Below, one piece after another: positions 1 through 7,885 of a stretch of DNA of 64,000 bases. The stretch covers positions 20,529 to 84,528 of the forward strand of contig NZ_JAJQXA010000020.1 of assembly GCF_021245985.1 (NCBI RefSeq), read 5' to 3'. Position numbers and translations under genes: made by a program. This DNA is from Flavobacterium soyae. GTDB lineage: Bacteria; Bacteroidota; Bacteroidia; Flavobacteriales; Flavobacteriaceae. The first letter of the stretch is position 1; each line of letters opens with the position of its first letter. The notes beneath the pieces were generated by a model. The model did not search any database. It was not told the DNA's origin and saw nothing but the letters and a program-made list of their open reading frames with translations.

Positions 1-2530
1 AAAGAATAGTATTTGTTAAACCAGACATTAAAGTAGGAAATGGGTTTCCTGCAATAATGCGTTGTGCTTCACTATAAGTATTTGTTGTTGAGTGATCGAT
101 TGTTCCATCAGGATTTTTAGTGTTTTTATAAAATAAAGCATCTCCATTTTCAGGATCAACACCAGCATATTCAACTAAATAAAAAGAAGAAATATTTTCT
201 CCAACTCTGTTAATATTGTAAAAAGTAATGATATCAGTATTGTTGTTTGGAAGCGATTTTACCTTTGATTCGTTTGTTGTTAGGTTAAAGCTCGTATTCC
301 ATTTAAAATTTTCTGTATCAATATTTTTTGTGTTCAAAGTAAACTCAAAACCATTGCTTCTTATTTTTCCAATATTTTTATTGATAGAAGCAGCTCCGGA
401 ACTTATTGGTAACGGAACTTCAAAAAGCAATCCGTCAGTATCTTTTTGGTAATAATCTGCTTCAAGCGTAATTCGGTCTATGAAGCCAATTTCAAAGCCA
501 AAATCAGTCTGAGCTGATTTTTCCCAAGTCAAATCATTATTTCCAGGCTGATCGAAAGTAAGTCCTGATTTTAAGTTATAAGGATTTGGTCTATAAAGCT
601 GACGTGAAGCAAAATTCCCGATTTCGGCATTTCCTAATTTACCCCAGCTTCCTTTTAATTTTAAATAGGAAATAACTTTACTATCCTTTAAAAATTCTTC
701 TTGAGAAATAATCCATCCGGCAGAGAATGCAGGGAAAACCCCAAAACGTTCATTTTTTCCAAAACGGGATGAACCATCACGACGGATACTTGCTTTTAAA
801 AGATATTTATTCATATAAGAATAATTCAATCTTCCAAATTGAGAAACGAAAGCATAATCCGTTTCACTTCCATGGCCTTCATTTACTTCGGCACCACCGT
901 CGACAGTTTGAAAATCATCGCTAGAGAAATAAATACTGTTTACATCCTGATATCTTCTGTTGTATTTATTGAATTCCATACCGGCAACAACATTAAATGT
1001 GTGTTTTTCTGCAAATGTTTTATCAAATGTAAAATAGTTACTCGAAACATAATTTTCTGTATTTACAGAGGTTGCAAATACAGCTCCGTCAGTTGCCATA
1101 AAAGGAGCATCTTTACCTTGCCAGTAATCCTCAGTCTGAGATAAAAGATCGTATGAGAAATCAGAATTAAACTTTAAAGAAGAAAGTATTCTAAATTCAG
1201 CAAACACTTTACCTGTAAGCCTGCGCATAATAGTTTTCCAAAACGTATTATCTTTTGCCAAAAGGTAGTTAGAATATTCTGTATTTGGGTTTGCAGTTCC
1301 ATCGTCTAACCTTGCTTGCGAAATAGGTGCCTGTGCAACAGATTGTAAGGGAGAAGAAAATGAATTATCATCTTGAACTCTGTGAATTAAAGATCTTGAA
1401 AAACCAAGGTTCATTCCTAGTGTTAAACGATCTGTAACTTTATGAGATACGTTTGTTCTCGCTGTAAATCTTTCTAACGTATTACTGTCCACAATACCAG
1501 TTGTGTTGTTGTAAGCACCAGAAAAGAAATACTTTGTTTTTTCATCTCCTCCAGAAGCAGAAAAATCAGCATCTGTAGTATAACCCGTTCTTAAGGCAAT
1601 TTCCATCCAGTTTGTATCGACTTCACCATTTCTCCAATCCGTTCCCTGAGATAGATATTCTAACTCATCTTCAACAGATTCTAAATCCTGAGCATTTCTT
1701 CCAGCTTCCAACATTAATTCAACATATTGTTTTGCATTCAAAAATTTTCTTTTGTGTGTAGCTTCACTAACTCCCTGCGAAAGATTTACGGTGAAAGTTC
1801 CTTTCCCTTCACGGCCTTTTTTAGTTGTAATTAAAACAACTCCGTTTGCGCCGCGTGCACCATAAATTGCTGCCGAAGATGCATCTTTTAAAACGTCTAT
1901 AGATTCAATTTCATTGGTACTTAAAGTAAGCAATGGATTTGTTGGTGCGCCATTGCTTGATTCATCATCATTAATTAACGGAATTCCGTCAAGAACATAC
2001 AGAGGCTGAGTTCCGGCACTAATACTAGCCGCACCGCGTACACGAATATTAATGCCGCCGTCAACTTTACCATTTGTCTGCGTAATTTGAACCCCTGCCA
2101 GTTTACCAACTAAAGCATTCTGTACGTTTGCAACCGGAATCTGCTTAATATCTTTTGCCGTTACACGGGCGATATTATCTGTTAAGTTCTTTTTAGACTG
2201 CGTTCCGTAACCCACAACAACTACAGCTTCAAGTTCATTTTGAACCTCAACCAGCTCAACTGTAATATTGTTAGAAGCAGGAACTTCTACCGTTTTATAA
2301 CTTACGTAGCTTACAACAAGTATTTCTCCTTTTTTTGCGGCAATTTTAAATAAACCGTCAAAATCAGTTTGAGCACTGATATTTTTCCCTTGTACTACAA
2401 TATTAGCTCCGGGAATTGGCAGCCCTTTTTTATCTGTTACTTTTCCGGAAATCGATTCTTGTGCCGCAGCTATTTGCACAAATAGTAAAAATAGCCACAA
2501 AAAATGTTTTAATTTAATTTTCATATTCAT
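1..2530 (-). CDS. SusC/RagA-family TonB-dependent receptor (C-terminus beyond window)
   Basis: This is an outer-membrane TonB-dependent transporter of the SusC type, open to the left edge, so about 843 residues are present and the end of the barrel is missing. Reading from 2530 gives a signal peptide ending near AAAQ, then a carboxypeptidase-D-like domain (ISGKVTDKKGLPIPGANI) and the plug domain with VVVGYGTQ, YVLDGIPLI and the family block GARGANGVVLITTKKG. The rest reads as barrel strands. ATG at 2524 is an alternative start six bases inside. No SusD partner follows within the window. It lies downstream of the terminator of the encapsulin-desulfurase operon, so it probably has its own promoter in 2531-2753. 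Its position suggests uptake of a sulfur-containing compound, but the substrate is not readable. Family call is secure. Confidence 0.93.
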   Translation of the reverse strand, partial: MNMKIKLKHFLWLFLLFVQIAAAQESISGKVTDKKGLPIPGANIVVQGKNISAQTDFDGLFKIAAKKGEILVVSYVSYKTVEVPASNNITVELVEVQNELEAVVVVGYGTQSKKNLTDNIARVTAKDIKQIPVANVQNALVGKLAGVQITQTNGKVDGGINIRVRGAASISAGTQPLYVLDGIPLINDDESSNGAPTNPLLTLSTNEIESIDVLKDASSAAIYGARGANGVVLITTKKGREGKGTFTVNLSQGVSEATHKRKFLNAKQYVELMLEAGRNAQDLESVEDELEYLSQGTDWRNGEVDTNWMEIALRTGYTTDADFSASGGDEKTKYFFSGAYNNTTGIVDSNTLERFTARTNVSHKVTDRLTLGMNLGFSRSLIHRVQDDNSFSSPLQSVAQAPISQARLDDGTANPNTEYSNYLLAKDNTFWKTIMRRLTGKVFAEFRILSSLKFNSDFSYDLLSQTEDYWQGKDAPFMATDGAVFATSVNTENYVSSNYFTFDKTFAEKHTFNVVAGMEFNKYNRRYQDVNSIYFSSDDFQTVDGGAEVNEGHGSETDYAFVSQFGRLNYSYMNKYLLKASIRRDGSSRFGKNERFGVFPAFSAGWIISQEEFLKDSKVISYLKLKGSWGKLGNAEIGNFASRQLYRPNPYNLKSGLTFDQPGNNDLTWEKSAQTDFGFEIGFIDRITLEADYYQKDTDGLLFEVPLPISSGAASINKNIGKIRSNGFEFTLNTKNIDTENFKWNTSFNLTTNESKVKSLPNNNTDIITFYNINRVGENISSFYLVEYAGVDPENGDALFYKNTKNPDGTIDHSTTNTYSEAQRIIAGNPFPTLMSGLTNTIL

Positions 2531-2753
2531 TTCGTTTAAATTAGTCTCTCAAATATCTTAATTTAATGTTAATTTTTAATACGTTTTTAACATTGAAAAT
2601 AACAATTAAGCTATGTTTTGTGATATTGATAACTTTTGTATACGCGTTTATTGGTTTTTTGTGAAAAATCTTTGATTTTTTGATAAAAATGTAAGGCAGA
2701 ATATTTTTATTAAAAAAAACGTTGATTTTTTAGCAGTAAAAAAAACAGTTTTA

Positions 2754-2784
2754 ATAAAAAAGCGATTGTTTTATAACAATCGCT
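2754..2784 (-). terminator. Rho-independent terminator of the encapsulin/desulfurase operon
   Basis: Ten-base arms AGCGATTGTT (2761-2770) and AACAATCGCT (2775-2784) enclose a four-base loop. On the minus strand the stem is followed by a T-run (the A-run at 2756-2760). It lies 70 bases past the desulfurase stop. The rest of the 2531-2852 gap is AT-rich, with no further gene seen. Confidence 0.85.
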
Positions 2785-2852
2785 TTCAGGGTATAATTAC
2801 TTAAAATATCAAAAAAAGTAATTATATGTTTTGAGAAGAGGCTCTTATTATT

Positions 2853-4787
2853 TTAGAATCTGACTTTTTTAAGTTCCCAAATGGTTTTAATAAAAGTATC
2901 GACATCCTCGGTTGTATTATAAAATGCCAATGACGGACGAACGGTTGTTTCAACTCCCATTCGACGTAAAATAGGCTGTGCACAATGATGTCCGGTACGC
3001 ACTGCAACACCTTCGTTGTTTAAAGCCTGCCCAACCTGATCGTTTGAATAGCCTTGTAAATTAAAAGACAATACGCTGGCTTTATCTTTTGCAGTTCCAA
3101 TCAATCGTACACCCGGAATTTCTTTTAAAAGTCTTGTTGCATATTCTAACAAATTATGCTCGTACTGACCAATGGCTTCAATTCCTAATTTGGTTACATA
3201 ATCGACTGCCGCACCAAGTCCAATGGCATCGGCAATATTTCCGGTTCCGGCTTCAAAACGATTTGGAGCTTTGTGGTATTTTATTTCCTCAAAAGTTACG
3301 TCCTGAATCATGTTTCCGCCAGATTGATACGGCTGCATTTCGTTTAGTAAATCTTCTTTTCCGTATAAAACTCCAATTCCCGTTGGGCCAAATAATTTAT
3401 GTCCTGAGAAAACCAGCCAATCTGAATTTAATTGCTGAACATCAACTTTCATGTGCGAAACCGATTGTGCGCCGTCGATTAAGACTTTTGCTCCGGCAGC
3501 ATGTGCCATTTCCACTATTTTCTTTGCAGGAGTTATTGTTCCTAATGCATTTGAAACTTGTGTAAAAGCAACCAAACGTGTTTTTGAATTGAGCAGTTTT
3601 GCATATTCGTCAAGCAAAATTTGTCCGTCATCATCAACAGGAATTACTCTTAGTTTCAAGCCTTTTTTATCAGCAAGGCGTTTCCACGGAACAATATTCG
3701 CATGATGCTCCAGATTACTCACAATTATCTCGTCTCCGGAATTTAAATTTTGATCGCCCCAGGTTGAAGCCACCAGATTTATTCCTTCTGTTGCACCTCT
3801 TACAAATACAATTTCGTTTGCAGAACTGGCATTCAAAAATGCTTTTACTTTTTCACGAGCAGCCTCATACGCATCAGATGCACGGGCTGCCAGTTCATGT
3901 GCCGCCCGATGAATGTTTGAATTTTCATGCTTGTAGAAATACGCAATTCTATCAATTACTGATTGCGGTTTCTGCGTTGTTGCCGCATTATCAAACCAAA
4001 CTAATGGCTTGCCGTTTACAGTTTCTTTTAGAATCGGGAAATCTTTTTTTACTGAAGCTGCATCAAAAGGATGTCCTTTAAAAAGATTAATTTCTTTATA
4101 ATCGAAAGAATTTCCAACAATTATATCCGTACTCCTTTTATCAAAAGCAAAAGGATTCTGATCTAAAAAATAGTAGGATGATGTTGTTTCATTTCCGCCT
4201 AAAGGAAAATCTTCCCGCTTTTTAAACTGTGTATCGACAAATGATAAAGCAGCCTGCAGTTCAATTTCAAAAGAAGAATTTTCTGTTTGAAATGGCAGAT
4301 ATTGATTGTTTAATGACAACGGCGAAAAAACAGATTCTTCATTCAATTGAGCGGGATTTCCATTTTTCAAATTAACATCATGAAATCCGGTATGCGGATC
4401 ATTGATATTTAAATCATGGTTTTCCTGAACTCCTGACGACGAATTTTTGTTCTGAGGATCAAATCCTGCTCCGGCATTTGGATATAAAGCAAAAGCTCCT
4501 GTATTTCCATGATTTAATGCAGAAGGAGAAGCTCCAAAGCCACTAAATGCAGGCGGCGCAGGCGGGAGATTCGACGGATTTGCTGCGGGAATCTGGCCAA
4601 ACTGATCCAGGTTTCCGGTATGCAATATCGTTTCTGCAATTTTTGTCGCACGCGGGTGTTCAGCTTTATCCGGACTTAATGATATTTCTTTTGGAAATTC
4701 ATTAGGTAAAGCTTTGAACAACTCGTTTGCTAAATTTTGCAAATCGTCGATGTTTGGTAAACCGTTGTTGTTAATATTTGTACTCAT
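2853..4787 (-). CDS. SufS-type cysteine desulfurase with encapsulin-targeting N-terminal extension
   Basis: PLP enzyme that takes sulfur from cysteine, releasing alanine and leaving a persulfide. The core (about residues 236-644) is a complete SufS/CsdA-like desulfurase, with the PLP lysine in SGHKLFGP (K464) and the persulfide cysteine in RTGHHCAQPIL (C602). In front of it is an extension of about 235 residues rich in Asn, Pro, Gly, Ala and Ser with little predicted order. An ordinary SufS has about 410 residues. In family 2A encapsulins such an extension is the cargo-loading domain that holds the enzyme inside the shell, where it makes stored elemental sulfur. The ATG lies 17 bases inside the end of the shell gene, so translation is probably coupled. 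The operon ends at the 2761-2784 hairpin. Function is well supported by both the domains and the neighbour; the physiological role here is inferred. Confidence 0.95.
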   Translation of the reverse strand: MSTNINNNGLPNIDDLQNLANELFKALPNEFPKEISLSPDKAEHPRATKIAETILHTGNLDQFGQIPAANPSNLPPAPPAFSGFGASPSALNHGNTGAFALYPNAGAGFDPQNKNSSSGVQENHDLNINDPHTGFHDVNLKNGNPAQLNEESVFSPLSLNNQYLPFQTENSSFEIELQAALSFVDTQFKKREDFPLGGNETTSSYYFLDQNPFAFDKRSTDIIVGNSFDYKEINLFKGHPFDAASVKKDFPILKETVNGKPLVWFDNAATTQKPQSVIDRIAYFYKHENSNIHRAAHELAARASDAYEAAREKVKAFLNASSANEIVFVRGATEGINLVASTWGDQNLNSGDEIIVSNLEHHANIVPWKRLADKKGLKLRVIPVDDDGQILLDEYAKLLNSKTRLVAFTQVSNALGTITPAKKIVEMAHAAGAKVLIDGAQSVSHMKVDVQQLNSDWLVFSGHKLFGPTGIGVLYGKEDLLNEMQPYQSGGNMIQDVTFEEIKYHKAPNRFEAGTGNIADAIGLGAAVDYVTKLGIEAIGQYEHNLLEYATRLLKEIPGVRLIGTAKDKASVLSFNLQGYSNDQVGQALNNEGVAVRTGHHCAQPILRRMGVETTVRPSLAFYNTTEDVDTFIKTIWELKKVRF

Positions 4788-5691
4788 GATACTTTCCTAT
4801 TTCTACATCTTCTAAAACAGCAATAGCATCATCTACTAAAATAGCCAAAGAACAATAAAGAGATACTAAATAAGAAGCAATGGCTTTTTCATTAATTCCC
4901 ATAAAACGAACTGATAATCCAGGAGATTGTTCGCCTTGTAAACCAGGCTGAATTAAACCGATTACACCTTGACGGCTTTCACCAGTTCTTAAAAGAATAA
5001 TTTTTGATTTTCCTTTTACGATTGGTAATTTATCAGATGGAATTAGCGGAATTCCTCTCCAGGTTAAAAACTGAGATCCAAATAAAGAAGTTGTCGGCGG
5101 CGGAACACCACGACGGGTACATTCGCGTCCGAAAGCAGCAATTGCCAAAGGATGCAAAAGGAAAAATCCGGGTTCTTTCCAGACTTTTGTCAATAATTCA
5201 TCCAAATCGTCAGGAGTTGGTGCACCGGTTCTCGTTTTTATAATTTGAGAAGGGGCAACGTTACTTAATAAGCCATAATCTTTGTTATTGATTAATTCGC
5301 TTTCCTGACGTTCTTTAATTGTTTCGATAGCCAAACGAAGCTGCTCTGAGATCTGGTTGTATGGTTTGCTGTATAAATCAGAAACACGGGTATGAACTTC
5401 CACAATGGTTTGAACTGCGGCCAGATTGTACTCTCTTGGATTCTCGATATAATCGACAAAAGTATTCGGTAAAATTCTTTCGTCGCGTGCAGAACAATCA
5501 ACTTCGATGTGATTTGCGTTTTTTACTTTATTTAAACGAAAAACTCCCGATTCTACTGGTGTCCAATGTAAAAGATGCGTTAACCAGCGTGGGGTTATAG
5601 TTCCAATTTGAGGAACGGTACGTGTTGCGATCGCTAATTGTCTTGCTGCAACATCGCCTAATGCGGTCTGTTGTTTTTGTAAATCTGCCAT
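4771..5691 (-). CDS. Family 2A encapsulin shell protein (SrpI-like)
   Basis: The 306-residue protein matches the SrpI/family 2A encapsulin type, an HK97-fold protein that self-assembles into a protein nanocompartment. Recognisable blocks are TPRWLTHLLHWTPVESG, FVDYIENPREY, GPFG-like turns around LFGSQFLTWRG, and the C-terminal RFMGINEKAIASYLVSLY with LAILVDDAIAVLEDVE. Length fits the family. No cNMP-binding insertion is present, which separates it from family 2B shells. The gene overlaps the start of the desulfurase, its expected cargo. The promoter should lie in the AT-rich 5692-5795 stretch; no clear -7 element stood out. Shell identity is from motif memory, without a structure search, but the cargo next door makes it convincing. 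Confidence 0.93.
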   Translation of the reverse strand: MADLQKQQTALGDVAARQLAIATRTVPQIGTITPRWLTHLLHWTPVESGVFRLNKVKNANHIEVDCSARDERILPNTFVDYIENPREYNLAAVQTIVEVHTRVSDLYSKPYNQISEQLRLAIETIKERQESELINNKDYGLLSNVAPSQIIKTRTGAPTPDDLDELLTKVWKEPGFFLLHPLAIAAFGRECTRRGVPPPTTSLFGSQFLTWRGIPLIPSDKLPIVKGKSKIILLRTGESRQGVIGLIQPGLQGEQSPGLSVRFMGINEKAIASYLVSLYCSLAILVDDAIAVLEDVEIGKYHEYKY

Positions 5692-5795
5692 AATTTTAAG
5701 GTTTTTCGGTTATAATTTTGATTAAAATTTTTCTAGCTTTATTGAATTAAATTTATGGGTTTTTATTCAATTATAAGCTTTTGATTTGTAATTTG

Positions 5796-6014
5796 TTAGG
5801 AGAAAAAATCGAATAATTCCTCTACAGAAAGATATCGCTTTCCGGTATCATAATTAAAAGTTAGGATTACGGCATCTTCGGGAATGTTTTTTAATTTTTT
5901 TGAAACTGCTGCTAATGCCGCTCCGGTCGAAATACCTCCAAAAATCGCTTCTTCTTTAGTTAATTTTTTTGCAAATGAAAAAGCGTCATTTTTTTCAAAG
6001 ATTTTATTTGAATT
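5796..6014 (-). pseudogene. C-terminal remnant of a cysteine synthase-like (CysK/CBS family) gene
   Basis: An open stretch ending at 5796 encodes about 70 residues that look like the end of a PLP-dependent O-acetylserine sulfhydrylase: NDAFSFAKKLTKEEAIFGG, then ISTGAALAA and the closing DTGKRYLS. The N-terminal ~230 residues, including the PLP lysine, are absent. The homologous part stops where the palindromic repeat at 6010-6138 begins; an in-frame ATG inside the repeat would give a 99-residue ORF, but its first ~27 residues are repeat-encoded. Family 2A encapsulin operons often also carry cysteine synthase, so this looks like a lost operon member. It is unlikely to be functional. It could instead mark an assembly or recombination deletion. 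Confidence 0.8.
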
Positions 6015-6138
6015 GCCTCCAGCTTCAGCTGGAGTAACAGGTTTGTAGGTAAAAAAGGCTTTAGCCAAATAAGAAGTTTGGCTAAAGCCTTCCATATTGC
6101 AAATTTTGAACCTCCAGCTGAAGCTGGAGGCGATTCAT
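6010..6138. repeat. Nested palindromic intergenic repeat, family A, copy 1
   Basis: About 128 bp built as palindrome - long hairpin - palindrome. The outer parts are CTCCAGCTTCAGCTGGAG (6017-6034) and CCTCCAGCTGAAGCTGGAGG (6111-6130). The middle is a 15-bp-arm hairpin, AAGGCTTTAGCCAAA (6055-6069) with TTTGGCTAAAGCCTT (6077-6091). The outer blocks are inverted relative to each other, so the whole unit can fold as one cruciform. The left end coincides with the break in the cysteine synthase remnant. Confidence 0.9.
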
Positions 6139-6147
6139 TATTCATTT

Positions 6148-6235
6148 CCTGCAAGGTTTCCAAAACCTTGTAGGTATTCTTAATTAATTTAGAATGTCTA
6201 ATAATAAATCTACAAGGTTTTGAAAACCTTGCAGG
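6148..6235. repeat. Paired palindromes, family B, copy 1
   Basis: Two palindromes face each other: one at 6148-6174 (core GCAAGGTTTCCAAAACCTTG) and one at 6210-6235 (core CAAGGTTTTGAAAACCTTG), separated by about 35 bases. The same pair recurs at 7767-7872, and a single-arm fragment sits at 6409-6419. No gene overlaps it. Confidence 0.88.
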
Positions 6236-6271
6236 GGTAGGGCTTATTTTTTTTCAAACATTCCTGTTTTG

Positions 6272-6398
6272 AATTGCCTCCAGCTTCAGCTGGAGGTAAC
6301 AGATTTGTGGATAAAAAGGCTTTAGCCGAATAAAAAGTTTGGCTAAAGCCTTTTACATTTCAAATTTTGAACCTCCAGCTGAAGCTGGAGACAATTCA
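6272..6398. repeat. Nested palindromic intergenic repeat, family A, copy 2
   Basis: Same layout and orientation as the copy at 6010-6138: outer palindromes around CTCCAGCTTCAGCTGGAG and CTCCAGCTGAAGCTGGAG, with a central GGCTTTAGCC / GGCTAAAGCC hairpin. The two copies differ at a few loop bases. The 450-base stretch 6015-6466 consists of these repeats and holds no gene. Confidence 0.9.
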
Positions 6399-6466
6399 TT
6401 ATTTATTACCTACAAGGTTGATTCGAATACATTGCCGTACTTTATATTTTTTATTACTTTTTAAGA

Positions 6467-7534
6467 TTAAGCCTGCTCTAAAACCGGAGTTTGTTCAGCA
6501 GTTTCTACTACATTTCCTGTAGGTTTGGCCTTTATTGGAAGTGATATTACGCCTTCGGCAAGAGGACTTCCTTCTTTTTTAGATTTGAATATCGGCCATA
6601 AAAATTGTGCGTACCATTCTTCCTGTTTGTATGATTTTGTTCCGTAAGATTCGGGGAATTTACGAGTGATTAAACCCGTTCCAAAGATGACATCCCAGAT
6701 GAAAAACATGTTTCCGAAATTTCCTTTAAAATGCCCAACGCCGTCACCGCTTGTATCGGCGTGATGTGCGTGGTGCGTTGCCGGAGTAGAAATCAAGCGT
6801 TCTAAAATCCATGCAATTGGATGTAAAACTTTGTATTTATAAAACGGTTTGTCCCACGCAATACTTGAATGTGCTCCCAAAGTGATGAAACTTTTAATAA
6901 CTAAAACAAATAAAGCAGGTAATCCTAAACCTAAATATGTTAAAGTAGCCGTTAAATAAATTTGAGAAAAGAAAATAGTATAAATAAAGTTCTGTCTTGA
7001 AGCCATTGCCATTCCCATGTAGGGAGCAGAGTGGTGCGTTCTGTGAAAACGCCATAAAAACGGAACCTGATGGTGCAAACGATGGTACCAATATTGTGTT
7101 AAATCATCGGCAATTGCGATTAGGAAAAAACCTCCCCAAAACGGAACCCATGAAAGTGTGTTTGCTAAATTTGGTAATAAATAGGGTAAAGCTGTTAAAC
7201 TGAAAAAAGCAATTACCGGAGGTAAAATTAATTTAGGCGCCAGAAATGAAACAATATCAATTTTGCGTTCTTCACCTGTCCATTGATCGTCATAAAGACC
7301 TGCTGCAAACTCAATTATTCCTAAAACAATCATAAACACGGTTAATCCCCACGTTTTGATGTTGGCAAAAACAGGTTGTGCAAATTCTAAAAATGAAGGA
7401 AGTGCAATATGCGATTCGCTTACCGCTCCGCCTGTTAATTTAAAATACAGGAAAATTGCCACTACAGGCAAACTGTATATTAATAAACTGATACTTAAAT
7501 CTCTTTTTAGTTTTTCTTGTTGAACTATTGCCAT
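6467..7534 (-). CDS. Sterol desaturase / fatty acid hydroxylase-superfamily membrane protein
   Basis: Integral membrane di-iron oxygenase of the fatty acid hydroxylase superfamily, 355 residues, with about five hydrophobic spans. The iron-binding histidine boxes are HRLHH (151-155), HRTHH (164-168) and HHAHH (254-258). The family hydroxylates or desaturates sterols, fatty acids, carotenoids or sphingoid bases; the substrate here cannot be read. The C-terminal ~40 residues are polar and probably cytoplasmic. It starts six bases after a 39-residue membrane ORF and lies downstream of a sulfatase, so a lipid-linked role in this sulfur locus is possible. Sulfonolipid modification is one speculative option, since related bacteria make such lipids. 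Confidence 0.9.
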   Translation of the reverse strand: MAIVQQEKLKRDLSISLLIYSLPVVAIFLYFKLTGGAVSESHIALPSFLEFAQPVFANIKTWGLTVFMIVLGIIEFAAGLYDDQWTGEERKIDIVSFLAPKLILPPVIAFFSLTALPYLLPNLANTLSWVPFWGGFFLIAIADDLTQYWYHRLHHQVPFLWRFHRTHHSAPYMGMAMASRQNFIYTIFFSQIYLTATLTYLGLGLPALFVLVIKSFITLGAHSSIAWDKPFYKYKVLHPIAWILERLISTPATHHAHHADTSGDGVGHFKGNFGNMFFIWDVIFGTGLITRKFPESYGTKSYKQEEWYAQFLWPIFKSKKEGSPLAEGVISLPIKAKPTGNVVETAEQTPVLEQA

Positions 7535-7540
7535 GATTTC

Positions 7541-7660
7541 TTATTTTAAAATTTGATTAATTAATGCTAAACCTCCGGCTAAAATTACCAGCGGAACTAA
7601 AAATACAATTGCCCCAACGACAATTTTTTTTCCTATGATTTCATAATCTACTCGTTTCAT
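7541..7660 (-). CDS. Small single-span membrane protein (39 residues), unknown function
   Basis: A short ORF with ATG at 7660 encodes 39 residues: a charged start MKRVDYEIIGKK, one hydrophobic span of about 20 residues (IVVGAIVFLVPLVILAGGLA) and a short polar tail ending ILK. It fills the gap before the fatty acid hydroxylase and ends six bases from that start codon, a typical operon spacing. An A-rich AAAAAGG stretch precedes the ATG. I do not recognise a family. It could be a stabilising subunit of the hydroxylase. Codon use resembles its neighbours. Confidence 0.65.
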   Translation of the reverse strand: MKRVDYEIIGKKIVVGAIVFLVPLVILAGGLALINQILK

Positions 7661-7766
7661 ACCTTTTTGAATTTTAATATGTTAATGTGAAAATAAATAA
7701 TTTAACTGTTAATTCTATGGATGTAGTAGAGTTTTGTTTTTTATTTTTCATTACTTTTTGATTTAT

Positions 7767-7872
7767 CCTGCAAGGTTTTTAAAACCTTGTAGGTATGATT
7801 TTCCAAACCGTCAAAATCAAATGAAGATTTTAATGGCGTTAAAAAAACTACAAGGTTTTAAAAACCTTGCAG
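7767..7872. repeat. Paired palindromes, family B, copy 2
   Basis: Palindromes at 7767-7793 (core CAAGGTTTTTAAAACCTTG) and 7848-7872 (core CAAGGTTTTAAAAACCTTG) face each other, as in the copy at 6148-6235. The unit lies just past the sulfatase stop codon and may act as a transcription barrier or mRNA-stabilising structure. Confidence 0.88.
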
Positions 7873-7885
7873 GTTGTGGGAATCA

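Noticed and set aside
5796..6095. Functional 99-residue protein
   Set aside because: The first ~27 residues come from the palindromic repeat and the rest is only the tail of a cysteine synthase without its catalytic lysine.
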